Assembly: GCA_001770015.1 (NCBI GenBank)
Contig: MEQB01000042.1
Location: 96,352 to 160,351 of the forward strand
Direction: 5' to 3'
Length of the DNA: 64,000 nt
Source of the DNA: Bdellovibrionales bacterium RIFOXYC1_FULL_37_79
GTDB taxonomy: Bacteria > Bdellovibrionota > Bacteriovoracia > Bacteriovoracales > Bacteriovoracaceae
Both the position numbers and the translations under genes were made by a program. This document shows positions 1 to 7,806 of the stretch, in pieces (within the stretch, counting starts at the first letter, position 1; every line of letters begins with the position of its first letter). The notes under the pieces are model-generated. The model made no database searches. It had not been told where the DNA came from and saw only the letters and a list, made by a program, of their open reading frames with translations.

Positions 1-379
1 TTTTGACAGGTCTTTTTTTAGGACTAGCTTTGATGATTTCTTTTTCGCCAAGAGGTGCTTTTTCGGGAAATCTTTCTTTCGCTTCACTCACTTTTAACGT
101 CCGTCCATCTACAATTTTTCCATTTAGTCCTTTAATGGCCTTGATTGCTTCAGAAGTCCTGTACATGCGGACAAAGGCATAGCCTAATTTTTTATCGTTA
201 TCAGGATCGATGATTATTTCAACTGATTTAACTTTTCCATATTTTGAAAAAAGAAATTTGATTCCCTCTTCATCACGTTTATAGTTCAAGTTGCCAATAT
301 AGACGGTCTTGCCGGTATCCTGGCTTTTCTCTATCGTTCTAGCTGGTTTAAGTGTTTTTTTGTCCTTTTTCTTTTCCAT
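1..379 (-). CDS. RRM-domain RNA-binding protein (3' end beyond left edge)
   Basis: The reverse strand is open from an ATG at 377-379 to the window edge (126 codons visible, no stop). A lysine-rich N-terminus of about 22 residues is followed by one RNA recognition motif: the RNP2-like strand VYIGNL at about residues 25-30 and the RNP1-like strand LGYAFVRM about 40 residues later. The visible C-terminal part is again basic. Single-RRM proteins of this type bind single-stranded RNA and are common in several proteobacterial and cyanobacterial groups, usually without an assigned target. The gene is divergent from the next gene across a 127-bp intergenic region. The family call is firm; the biological role is unknown. 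Confidence 0.85.
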   Translation of the reverse strand, partial: MEKKKDKKTLKPARTIEKSQDTGKTVYIGNLNYKRDEEGIKFLFSKYGKVKSVEIIIDPDNDKKLGYAFVRMYRTSEAIKAIKGLNGKIVDGRTLKVSEAKERFPEKAPLGEKEIIKASPKKRPVK

Positions 380-437
380 AAAGTCCTATTAATTTAATTT
401 TAGGTGAAGCTAACACGATCGAATTTGTTCGTCTATC

Positions 438-465
438 TTGAAAACCCGGACATAAGGGGTATAAT
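438..465 (+). promoter_or_regulatory. Sigma-70-type promoter
   Basis: TTGAAA at 438-443 and a perfect TATAAT at 460-465 are separated by 16 bp. Transcription would start near 472, leaving a leader of about 35 nt before the ATG at 507. It would drive the YhcH-family gene and the radical SAM gene 10 bp downstream of it. Confidence 0.7.
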
Positions 466-506
466 GATCAGTTATTCAAGCTCATTTGGAAAAACTCGGG
501 GGAATT

Positions 507-962
507 ATGATATATGATCATTTGGATAATTTAGATATGTATTTACCAGGCCCGGTATCTCATAAAATCTTGTCATTTGTAAAATCTCCCCCCTTGGAGG
601 ATAAAAAATTTCATTTGGAGGACGAAAACCTGTTGGCGATCACTTCAAGCTATCTACCACGCCTTTTTGCTGATGGCCTATATGAATCGCACTTTAAATA
701 TATTGATTTGCAAATAATGATTAGTGGCGAGGAACTGGTCTATTATCATCCGATCAATAAGCTGATTAAAGATAAAGAAGATAGGATCAAGGATATTATA
801 TTTTATAAAAAAACTGATCAGGGGGTTTTTTTCCCGATCACAAATTGTATGTTTACCCTGCTTTATCCACAAGATGGCCATCTGCCTACGGTGGGATATG
901 ATTTAGCAAAAAAACTTAGAAAGGTAGTTTTTAAAATAAGAGAAAGCTGGTTACAGTCATAA
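507..962 (+). CDS. YhcH/YjgK/YiaL (DUF386) family protein
   Basis: The 151-residue product matches the YhcH/YjgK/YiaL family, small cupin-like metal-binding proteins that in enterobacteria sit in sugar-acid and sialic-acid gene clusters. The diagnostic block is ESHFKYIDLQIMISGEE at about residues 56-72, which lines up with the family's E-x-H-x-x-Y-I-D-x-Q element, followed by a second conserved region around DGHLPTVG that supplies another histidine, and a C-terminal KVVFKI strand. The ATG at 507 is preferred because GGGGGA lies just upstream; a TTG at 486 would add seven residues. No sugar catabolism genes lie nearby, so the substrate cannot be guessed. It is probably co-transcribed with the next gene. 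Confidence 0.75.
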   Translation: MIYDHLDNLDMYLPGPVSHKILSFVKSPPLEDKKFHLEDENLLAITSSYLPRLFADGLYESHFKYIDLQIMISGEELVYYHPINKLIKDKEDRIKDIIFYKKTDQGVFFPITNCMFTLLYPQDGHLPTVGYDLAKKLRKVVFKIRESWLQS

Positions 963-972
963 CGAGAAGAAC

Positions 973-1815
973 GTGCTTGCAAAAATACAGCACTCCATTG
1001 ATGGTACGATTAAAATGCTTTTTAAGCTTTCAGATGGTCAGTTGGTTGAAACAGTTGCCTTAGTTTTTCGCAAAAAATATACCCTGTGTTTATCATCCCA
1101 GGTTGGCTGTCGCTTTAATTGCGTTTTTTGCTTTACCGGAAAACAAAAATTACAAAGGAGTTTGACGGCTAAAGAAATCATCGATCAATATTTGGCGGCT
1201 TGGAATTATCTCAAAGAAAATAAAAAGACTATAGCCACCGCCAATATTGTTTTTATGGGCCAAGGTGAGCCACTTGATAATTTTGAAGCCATTAAAGAAA
1301 GTATACTATATTTTATGCAAACTGATGGTATCAAGCTTGGACCTCGGCAAATAACCATATCGACGGCAGGCTATCTTCCTGGTTTGAAGCGTTTTTTGGA
1401 ACTTCCTCCCATCAATTTGGCCATTTCTCTTCATTGTGCCGACAGTGTGAAAAGAAGTCAGATCATGCCTATTAATAAAAAATATCCAATTGAAGATATT
1501 ATTAATGTGGTTAAAAACTTTCCGCTTGCTAAAAAGCAATATATTGCTTTTGAATATCTGCTTATAAAAAATTTTAACGACCAAATTGATGATGCCTATG
1601 GTTTATTTGGCTTGATCAAAGAGTTGAAGGCCATAGTTAATCTTATTCCTTTTAATCCTTATCCCGGAACCTTATTTGAAAGATCTTCTAAGGATGAGGT
1701 GGATGAATTCAAGCAGTGGTTGGTGAAGTTAAGACTGAGGACGATGATCCGGGCTAGCCGTGGCCTCGATATTATGGCTGCTTGTGGTCAGCTAAGATCC
1801 CCTGATCATCGATAA
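973..1815 (+). CDS. RlmN/Cfr-family radical SAM methyltransferase, short form
   Basis: The radical SAM CX3CX2C cluster is C46-C50-C53 (GCRFNCVFC). The extra family cysteines are also present: C39 in TLCLSSQVGC, matching the general acid/base Cys118 of E. coli RlmN, and C271 in DIMAACGQL, matching the methyl-carrying Cys355. GQGEPL and NLIPFNPYPG are further family motifs. RlmN makes 2-methyladenosine at 23S rRNA A2503 and in some tRNAs; Cfr methylates C8 of the same base. At 280 residues the protein lacks most of the N-terminal accessory domain of RlmN (usually 340-400 residues). It starts with GTG at 973, preceded by GAGAAG. Its last 44 bp overlap the convergent gss gene. Target unknown; a paralogue of a full-length RlmN elsewhere in the genome is likely. 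Confidence 0.8.
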   Translation: MLAKIQHSIDGTIKMLFKLSDGQLVETVALVFRKKYTLCLSSQVGCRFNCVFCFTGKQKLQRSLTAKEIIDQYLAAWNYLKENKKTIATANIVFMGQGEPLDNFEAIKESILYFMQTDGIKLGPRQITISTAGYLPGLKRFLELPPINLAISLHCADSVKRSQIMPINKKYPIEDIINVVKNFPLAKKQYIAFEYLLIKNFNDQIDDAYGLFGLIKELKAIVNLIPFNPYPGTLFERSSKDEVDEFKQWLVKLRLRTMIRASRGLDIMAACGQLRSPDHR

Positions 1816-3688
1816 TCCGAAGCGGGAGAATATCACTTGAACTGGTTAATATTGGGGAATAATCGGTTCTGGCACAAGATCCAGCGTAATGGTGAAAGAC
1901 AATAAAGGAGCTGATTTGAATATTTTTTCCATCGACTTTGGGAAGTGGAAAAAATTCTTGGTATATATAATTTTTTTTGTCAAACTGACCTTCGGTATTG
2001 GATAGAATCGCTCCATCTTCTTTGACTATTTTGATATTCTCCCCACATCTTCCTGAAATTGGTTTAATCACATACCCGTTGGTAAACATATCCTTATTGT
2101 AGGTAAAGCTACTTTTTAAAAGGTTGGGATGTTCGGGGTATAATTGAGTGAGTATCGGTAGGATGGCCTTATTACTTGGAATTAATGTCCAGAAAGGCTC
2201 AAATATTTGGATTTTTTCGTGAAGAAGAATATCAAAAAGTCGGGGGTGAGTGAGCTGTTTACTTCTTTGTTCAAGAAATTGATCCAGAGTTTTAAAGTCC
2301 TCAAGTTTTTCATGTCTTAATTGTTCCAGCACGGTTTCCCAGGCCCATGTCTTCCAGATGATTTTAATTTTAAGACCGTCTGAATCGACAATATTGCCCT
2401 TTTTATCAAACGCAAAATCGTCGATACCGCATATTGCTTTGCAAATAAATCCAGCTCGCTCAATAGATTCTTTCATAAAAAGAGCATGGTAGGTTTCTTC
2501 TGGATTATTATCGTAAAGGATATGAATAACTTTGCTGCCATCGACTCTTTTCCAGGCTGAAACCAAGTCGGGTTGTAGTTTTTCTCCGGTGCATTTGCCA
2601 TCGTTGCAACCAAAGTGATCGGCCCATTTTAATTGAACCTTTCCGCATTCCATATAACAAGAGGCGGAGTCAGCATTGTATTCATATGCCTTGAGACCTT
2701 TGCTAGACATTGTAAAATCCAGTCTTCCCGTAATCATGTGATGGTGACGGTTTTTCCAGGAGTTTTGTATTTTTGGCCAGATGATTTGCGGAATTGAAAA
2801 ATATGAAAGTAATTCAGGGTTCATCATGACGTGGTCTGTGGCCCGCAGAAACATCATATGCAATTCATTGCTGACTTGCTTGAGTTCATGTTCAGCAGTT
2901 TTGGAAATGCATAAAAACTTATATTGATCAGATTCTGCGCTCGCCAATTTATGTCCGTTCATCACCTGCACATAAATATTTTCATCTTCGTTTGCAACAT
3001 TTAACCATGACTGCGATGCCTGGTTGTTATGGGGAATATTTCTCAAAATAATGTTAAGTAAATCAGGATTAGGAGCTGTCAATTTTTCGCTATGGGAGGA
3101 GTCATCGGTTTGAATTACCCAGCCCAGAATATGGGCCTTTTCACATTCACACTTGATCCAGTAGCCGCCATGTAAATCAATTACCGCCTTAAGCTCTCTT
3201 GAAAACATCTGTCCATTTGGCCAAATGGAATCTTCAACGTTTTGTTCAATGAATCTGATTTTATCGTTAAAGACTTCGGTCACTATCGCCACATGGCCAG
3301 TAATTTCAAACTGTCCACCTTCATCCCAGATAAGCATACTTCCCGGTTCGGGATGTCTTTTGGAGCCATTTTTAAAGGAATGAAGTGGCAGCGTAGCTGC
3401 GGTTTGGGAGTGAGGGTTTTTCAAGTCCTTGAGTTTGAAGATGTCATATGCCATGGGTACATCTTCAAATGTGTGGCCGGTGTGAAGATACATCCATCTT
3501 CTTGCCAGTTCCACGCATTGCCATTTATATCCCATCCAGATGTTATCAAAGTAACTGCGAAAGGAGTCTCGATCAGAGCTTTTTGACTTTTTTACGCTGT
3601 CGTAATTGGATGAATAAACTTTAAGCCCCTTTGGGCCGATGCCAAGTAATGTATCGAAAGGAGCTTTGGTTGGTTTTTTTGTATTCAT
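1772..3688 (-). CDS. gss: Bifunctional glutathionylspermidine synthetase/amidase
   Basis: This 638-residue cytosolic enzyme matches E. coli Gss (619 residues) end to end. The N-terminal CHAP amidase domain carries the nucleophile C58 in WQCVELARRW, histidine in GHVAIV and the EQN motif. The C-terminal ATP-grasp-like synthetase contains HHHMITGRLDF, YEYNADSASC, WKTWAWET and GYVIKPISGRCG. The synthetase joins glutathione to spermidine using ATP; the amidase hydrolyses the conjugate. ATG at 3686-3688 is chosen because APFDTLLG then falls where it does in E. coli Gss; an upstream TTG would add 12 residues. It is convergent with the RlmN-like gene and overlaps its 3' end by 44 bp. No polyamine or glutathione genes adjoin it. 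Confidence 0.93.
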   Translation of the reverse strand: MNTKKPTKAPFDTLLGIGPKGLKVYSSNYDSVKKSKSSDRDSFRSYFDNIWMGYKWQCVELARRWMYLHTGHTFEDVPMAYDIFKLKDLKNPHSQTAATLPLHSFKNGSKRHPEPGSMLIWDEGGQFEITGHVAIVTEVFNDKIRFIEQNVEDSIWPNGQMFSRELKAVIDLHGGYWIKCECEKAHILGWVIQTDDSSHSEKLTAPNPDLLNIILRNIPHNNQASQSWLNVANEDENIYVQVMNGHKLASAESDQYKFLCISKTAEHELKQVSNELHMMFLRATDHVMMNPELLSYFSIPQIIWPKIQNSWKNRHHHMITGRLDFTMSSKGLKAYEYNADSASCYMECGKVQLKWADHFGCNDGKCTGEKLQPDLVSAWKRVDGSKVIHILYDNNPEETYHALFMKESIERAGFICKAICGIDDFAFDKKGNIVDSDGLKIKIIWKTWAWETVLEQLRHEKLEDFKTLDQFLEQRSKQLTHPRLFDILLHEKIQIFEPFWTLIPSNKAILPILTQLYPEHPNLLKSSFTYNKDMFTNGYVIKPISGRCGENIKIVKEDGAILSNTEGQFDKKNYIYQEFFPLPKVDGKNIQISSFIVFHHYAGSCARTDYSPILTSSSDILPLRIIDDQGILADHKQP

Positions 3689-3942
3689 TTTTATTAGTGG
3701 AATTGTTTTAGCCAAACTTACCAATATAATTAATGGGTGACAAAAAAAATGTATTACATTTTTACATAATGATTAATTAGGATTTGCACTCAGTGCTGCG
3801 GTGTGCTGGGTTAATGCGATTTGAATTAGGGGGTAGAACTATGAAGATGTTTATTATTTTTTTAATAATAGTACTATAGGGTATCAAATTAACGAGAATT
3901 TTTAATTTTATCCATCTATCTTGTTTTAGATTTTTGATCTCA

Positions 3943-4785
3943 CTAAAAAATCCTCTTTCTTAAAAATACTATCGCAATAAAATAAATAATACTGCTTAAA
4001 ATAATAATCACTGGGCCAGAGGGAGCATTAATTTCGTAGCTGATAGCAAGCCCGGTAATTACAGTAAAAAGAGAAATGAGAATGGAATAAATAATCATGC
4101 TTTTGATATTTTTTGATAAAACGCTGGCAATTCCTGAGGGAATAGTAAGCATAGCTACAATCATGACAATGCCCACCACGTTGATAAGCATGACGACAGT
4201 GATGGCAATTAAAACTAGTAAGAGGATGTAATAAAATCTGGTATTGATTCCTCTAAGTCTTGCAAATTCTTCATCAAAACAAATAGAAACAAATTTATTA
4301 AAAAATAAAATAGTTATGGTTAAAACCAAAATGTCCAAGATGATAACCGTGATGAGATCTTCAAGTCCGACCATAAGTATGCTGCCAAAGAGATAACTCA
4401 TAGGATCGGTATATCCTGGGGTGTAGTAAATGAGAATTAAGCCGATGGCCATACCAAATGCCCATAAGGCCCCAATCAAAGTATCTTCGCGTTCCTTATA
4501 GTAGATGGTGAAGTAACCAATCAGCAAGGCTGAAAAAATCGCCATTAAAATTGCACCAATTTGAGGAGTCATCCAAGTAATTTCATGTACCTTGTTTAAA
4601 TACATTCCCAGTCCTATGCCGCCAAGAATACAATGAGAAATAGCACCGGCAATAAAGCTGACCCGCTTGATAACCACAAATGTTCCCATGATACCAAAAG
4701 CAAAGGAGGCAAAAATGCCAATTAAGGTGGCATACATAAGAAAAACCATATCGGGGTTGAAGATATCTATAAAAAATTGAATCAT
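3943..4785 (-). CDS. znuB: Zinc/manganese ABC transporter permease
   Basis: A 280-residue polytopic inner-membrane protein with about eight hydrophobic segments, of the ABC-3 permease family that forms the channel of Zn/Mn/Fe importers (ZnuB, MntB, AdcB). Family features include AGAISHCILGGIGLG near residue 50 and the conserved loop GIVMIVAMLTIPSGIAS near residue 205. Its start overlaps the stop of the ATPase gene by 4 bp, so the two are translationally coupled. It is the last gene of a four-gene operon that begins at 6646. The metal cannot be settled from the permease alone; zinc is inferred from the histidine-rich loop of the binding protein. Confidence 0.9.
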   Translation of the reverse strand: MIQFFIDIFNPDMVFLMYATLIGIFASFAFGIMGTFVVIKRVSFIAGAISHCILGGIGLGMYLNKVHEITWMTPQIGAILMAIFSALLIGYFTIYYKEREDTLIGALWAFGMAIGLILIYYTPGYTDPMSYLFGSILMVGLEDLITVIILDILVLTITILFFNKFVSICFDEEFARLRGINTRFYYILLLVLIAITVVMLINVVGIVMIVAMLTIPSGIASVLSKNIKSMIIYSILISLFTVITGLAISYEINAPSGPVIIILSSIIYFIAIVFLRKRIF

Positions 4786-5528
4786 TTGGTTTTTACCTCA
4801 TGGTCATGGGCAATATATTGATATTTTTTAGAAATGATTTCTTGGAAATTTTTTTCATTAATTTCATTTGGATAATGAATGTGAGAATCCTTATTAATAC
4901 ATATAACGTAATCGACCAAGGATGATACAAATTGATATTCGTGAGATACCATAATTATACTCATTTCAGCATTGAGCTTTTTCAAAAGATCTAAAAGTAT
5001 TTGTTCATGGTGGGTATCGATACCGGCACTTGGTTCATCCAGAATAAGAATTTTGGGCCGACAAGTGAGCGCCCTGGCAATCAAAACTCTTTGCTTTTGC
5101 CCTCCCGATAAAGAGGAAAAAAAGGCGTTTTGGTATTCGATGACATTCATTTTGGTCATGGCCTCTATGGCATTTTGGTGATCCTTTTGGGTGTATAGGC
5201 CAATAAAGCGATGTCCGAGACACCCCATTAAAACAACCTCTTCCACTGTAATCGGTATTTGAGGATCAAAAACCAGATGCTGAGGGAGGTATGCAATTTT
5301 ATGAGGATTTTTGCCCGGTTTTGTTCCAAAAATTTGAACACTACCTGACTGTGGTGATAAAAGACCGAGTAAAATTTTGACCAAAGTGGTTTTTCCTCCA
5401 CCATTGGGCCCGATTATCCCGACGAACTCATTTTCACAAATTTTAAAGGAAATGTTTTCTAAAACATTTTTATCCAAATGTTCATAAGTAAAATTTAATT
5501 TATCAACTTCTATTATAATATTTTTCAT
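4782..5528 (-). CDS. znuC: Zinc/manganese ABC transporter ATP-binding protein
   Basis: 248-residue ABC ATPase with Walker A GPNGGGKTT (about residues 41-49), Q-loop in YLPQHLVF, ABC signature LSGGQKQRV, Walker B ILILDEP and the switch histidine in IMVSHEY. It powers metal import with the permease encoded next to it. The C-terminus ends with a histidine-containing stretch (YIAHDHEVKTK), a feature also seen in some zinc-uptake ATPases. The gene begins 4 bp after the stop of the binding protein gene and overlaps the permease gene by 4 bp. Confidence 0.9.
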   Translation of the reverse strand: MKNIIIEVDKLNFTYEHLDKNVLENISFKICENEFVGIIGPNGGGKTTLVKILLGLLSPQSGSVQIFGTKPGKNPHKIAYLPQHLVFDPQIPITVEEVVLMGCLGHRFIGLYTQKDHQNAIEAMTKMNVIEYQNAFFSSLSGGQKQRVLIARALTCRPKILILDEPSAGIDTHHEQILLDLLKKLNAEMSIIMVSHEYQFVSSLVDYVICINKDSHIHYPNEINEKNFQEIISKKYQYIAHDHEVKTK

Positions 5529-5532
5529 GGGG

Positions 5533-6384
5533 TTATTCGTAAGCCTTTTTTATAGCATTTGCCATGTCTATAAAGTTTTTTAATACATTTTTTTCCAGCG
5601 GATTGATGGAAACGACTTCTCCCTTTATTCCATCTGCAATGGTTTGAGCTGCTTTGGTGGAAAACTGAGGAGACACAAAAATTACTTTGGTTTTGTCTTC
5701 TTTGGCCTGTTTAATAATATGGGCGATGTGTTTCGGGGAAGGGGATTTTCCTTCCAGTTCAATTGCTTCTTGTAATAAATCAAATGCATTCAGAAAATAC
5801 CCAAATGCCGGATGGAAAACAAATACTTTTTTACCTTTGAGAGGGGCGAGTAATTGATTGGTTACAGTTATTGTTTGATTGAATTGGGATTTAAAATTTA
5901 CTAAATTTTTTTGATAGGTTGGTTGATTGTTTGGATCATGTTTGGAGAGTGTTGATGCAATAATTTCTGCCATATTATTAATGGCAATAGGGGATAGCCA
6001 GATATGAGGATCAAATTCATTTTCATTATGTCCTTGCTTGTCTCCATGGTCATGGGAGCTTTCCATTTTTCTTTTTTTAAAATTTTGATCTAGCATGATA
6101 ATACTTAGACCCTTCTGAGAATTTATTTTATTTAATATGATGGATTCAAATTGGGCACCTATTGCGAAATAAAACTGGGCCGTACTTATTTTTTTTATTT
6201 GTTCAGGTGAGGGAGTATAAGTGTGAGGGTCTTTGCCCTGTCCAATCAAAGTGGTGGTAGCAACCAGGTTTTTGCCGATTTCTTCCACTAAAAAAGTAAC
6301 TGGCTCAATACTGGTAATAATATTGATTTGTGCTTGCGTGCTCGAAATCAAAAGAAAAGTTAGAATAAAAAATAAATTTTTCAT
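5533..6384 (-). CDS. znuA: Periplasmic zinc-binding protein of ABC importer
   Basis: 283-residue cluster A-I substrate-binding protein. A signal peptide (residues 1-19, cleavage after STQA) exports it to the periplasm; there is no lipobox cysteine. Metal-ligand regions of the family are visible: DPHTYTPSPEQ near residue 52, DPHIWLSP near 125 and FVFHPAFGYF near 190. A charged loop rich in histidine (HDHGDKQGHNE, near residues 111-121) sits where ZnuA-type proteins carry their His-rich loop, which favours zinc over manganese. It starts 1 bp after the stop of the RHH gene, with AGGAAAT upstream of the ATG. Confidence 0.9.
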   Translation of the reverse strand: MKNLFFILTFLLISSTQAQINIITSIEPVTFLVEEIGKNLVATTTLIGQGKDPHTYTPSPEQIKKISTAQFYFAIGAQFESIILNKINSQKGLSIIMLDQNFKKRKMESSHDHGDKQGHNENEFDPHIWLSPIAINNMAEIIASTLSKHDPNNQPTYQKNLVNFKSQFNQTITVTNQLLAPLKGKKVFVFHPAFGYFLNAFDLLQEAIELEGKSPSPKHIAHIIKQAKEDKTKVIFVSPQFSTKAAQTIADGIKGEVVSINPLEKNVLKNFIDMANAIKKAYE

Positions 6385-6385
6385 A

Positions 6386-6646
6386 TTATTTCCTGCATTT
6401 AATTATATTTGAATTGCATTTTTTACATTCATTTATAGAATGATTTTTCAAAAAACTATTAAGGTGATTCATTTCATCTTGAGTCATAGTACCCTTTCCT
6501 CTACAAAGCGGGCACGTGTGTTTCATGGCCTGTAAAACAGCCTCTCTAATGAAGTCTGAACTGTTTGGGAGTGACTTAATATATTTTGCCAGATCGGCGT
6601 CGACTTTGAATGTGATGACTTCTTTGGATGTTGATTTTTCTTTCAT
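6386..6646 (-). CDS. Ribbon-helix-helix protein with C-terminal zinc ribbon, putative regulator of the zinc operon
   Basis: 86 residues in two parts. Residues 8-42 fit a ribbon-helix-helix DNA-binding fold: a strand (EVITFKVD) and two helices (DLAKYIKSL, SSDFIREAVLQAM). Residues 45-84 carry CPLC and CKKC pairs plus a fifth cysteine (C84), a likely zinc ribbon. RHH proteins bind palindromes as dimers of dimers. Here the gene is first in the znuACB operon and a perfect palindrome overlaps its own promoter, so an autorepressor that senses zinc through its ribbon is the natural inference. The ATG lies only 4 bp from the palindrome with no Shine-Dalgarno, suggesting a leaderless or very short-leader mRNA. 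Known zinc repressors (Zur, AdcR, ZntR) belong to other folds. Confidence 0.75.
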   Translation of the reverse strand: MKEKSTSKEVITFKVDADLAKYIKSLPNSSDFIREAVLQAMKHTCPLCRGKGTMTQDEMNHLNSFLKNHSINECKKCNSNIIKCRK

Positions 6647-6650
6647 AAGA

Positions 6651-6682
6651 AGAAAGTATTACAAAGTAATACTTTCTGTCAA
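6651..6682 (-). promoter_or_regulatory. Promoter with perfect 27-bp palindromic operator of the zinc operon
   Basis: The arms AGAAAGTATTAC (6651-6662) and GTAATACTTTCT (6666-6677) are exact inverse complements around a 3-bp centre. On the reverse strand TTGACA occupies 6682-6677 and a -10-like AATACT follows after 16 bp, so the palindrome fills the core promoter and any protein bound to it would block RNA polymerase. The predicted start point falls at or just before the ATG of the RHH gene (6646). Confidence 0.7.
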
Positions 6683-6689
6683 TTCTGTT

Positions 6690-7538
6690 CTAGTTTTGAC
6701 ATTTTTGCTTGATTCGATCAGAAGAACCACCTCTATCCTCAGCGACATTTGCCATAATTTTCCAGTCTGCTTGGCAACCAATATTTTCTTTGTCAAGTAA
6801 GAGATCAATTATATCATAGCGTTTATAGTATATGGCGGTATAAAGGGGTGTTCTTTTTACAAAATCTCCATTGAGATTGATATCCAGCTCTTGGTAGTCT
6901 GTTTTGGATTTATCTATAAAAGCAATGCTGTGTTGAGCGTATTCATCGATCCCTTTAAACGCATCAGGATCAGGGATTTGTTCAATAAGATAGGGCTTGG
7001 TTGTAAAATAAGCAGGAATGTCAGGTTGCCCTTCAATGGAATTCGGATGAGAGACAGAATGATAGGTTATATGTTTAATAAGAATCGACATAGCATTATA
7101 GTGGCCATATGCTGCGAGTATATGGATAGGATATTTTGAATTATCGCAGCTATAATGGATAAATTTCCCATCTCCTGTATGCTCTAAAATAAACTTGAAA
7201 ATACTTGTATCGGGATTACTGTTGTTTGTGTTGGTTGCGTAGATTGCAGCAATTTGTGGAAGAGTAAGATTATAATAAATCGAATCAGCGAAGTTAGAAT
7301 TGAAGCAACTGGATCTAAATCTGATTGTTGCAACTTCGTTATAAAGGCGTTTAACTTCTTCTAAATTTTGTTGCACGATTGCGTCAGCTACTTTTTTAAA
7401 AATATCTTCCCCAGATCCCGCCGTTATTGGATTTATGCCTCGTTCATCTTTATCATTTTTTGGCCGACTTCCTCCTCCTGAACAAGATAGAAGTGCTAAT
7501 GTAGCAATTGTTAGTAATGATAGATAAAATTTATTCAT
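6690..7538 (-). CDS. Ankyrin-repeat lipoprotein
   Basis: The start at ATG 7538 is preceded by GGGGAG with 5-nt spacing. The first residues form a lipoprotein signal (LALLSC, acylated Cys near residue 19) followed by a Gly/Ser-rich linker. The body contains at least two ankyrin repeats, KYPIHILAAYGHYNAMSILIKH and RTPLYTAIYYKRYDIIDLLLDK, plus helices around KVADAIVQQNLEEVKRLYNE. Ankyrin repeats mediate protein contacts; the partner is unknown. The protein would sit on the periplasmic face of a membrane or at the surface. Its upstream region lies in copy A of the 117-bp repeat, which supplies a plausible promoter. It is the former neighbour of rlmH if the intervening module is an insertion. Confidence 0.75.
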   Translation of the reverse strand: MNKFYLSLLTIATLALLSCSGGGSRPKNDKDERGINPITAGSGEDIFKKVADAIVQQNLEEVKRLYNEVATIRFRSSCFNSNFADSIYYNLTLPQIAAIYATNTNNSNPDTSIFKFILEHTGDGKFIHYSCDNSKYPIHILAAYGHYNAMSILIKHITYHSVSHPNSIEGQPDIPAYFTTKPYLIEQIPDPDAFKGIDEYAQHSIAFIDKSKTDYQELDINLNGDFVKRTPLYTAIYYKRYDIIDLLLDKENIGCQADWKIMANVAEDRGGSSDRIKQKCQN

Positions 7539-7563
7539 AAAAACTCCCCAGTCATTTGTTAAT

Positions 7564-7592
7564 TTTTTAACATTTTGAAGCCTAGAGGTCAA
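7564..7592 (-). promoter_or_regulatory. Candidate promoter for the ankyrin lipoprotein gene
   Basis: On the reverse strand TTGACC (7592-7587) is followed after 17 bp by TAAAAA (7569-7564). The -35 element lies inside repeat copy A, whereas the -10 lies just outside it. The equivalent position downstream of copy B has TTATCA, a poorer -10. Confidence 0.45.
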
Positions 7593-7688
7593 TATTTCCC
7601 CATGAAGTTGGTAAAATGGTTATTGGCTTTCTTTTTATTTATGATAGAGGTGATGAGTGTGGATGGTTTGGGCCTGATAAAGCTGTTC
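7572..7688. repeat. 117-bp direct repeat, copy A, with a decayed rlmH 3' end
   Basis: This stretch matches 8582-8698 without gaps (offset 1010 bp). I count eight differences, all transitions, about 93% identity. Positions 7635-7688 correspond to the last 17 codons of rlmH plus its TAA stop, on the reverse strand. In copy A the peptide reads EQLYQAQTIHTHHLYHK, whereas the intact gene reads EQLYRAQTIHTHHPYHK, so two conserved positions have changed (R to Q, P to L). That suggests copy A is no longer under selection. The remaining 63 bp duplicate sequence downstream of rlmH. Confidence 0.9.
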
Positions 7689-7806
7689 GCCATTTAAAAT
7701 CTGTTGTTGATTATTTTTGCCATAAATTTTCTCAAATCTGAAAGTTATATTTTTCATGGTATTTTACACTTTACGAAATCAGTTAATTGTTGTGTTTTAT
7801 TTTTTT

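Noticed and set aside
3242..3586. Open frame of 114 codons on the + strand inside gss
   Set aside because: Antisense to the well-conserved CHAP domain coding region of gss; no independent support.
3841..3879. Twelve-codon frame starting ATGAAGATG in the gss-znuB gap
   Set aside because: Very short, no ribosome-binding site, AT-rich background; chance is sufficient.
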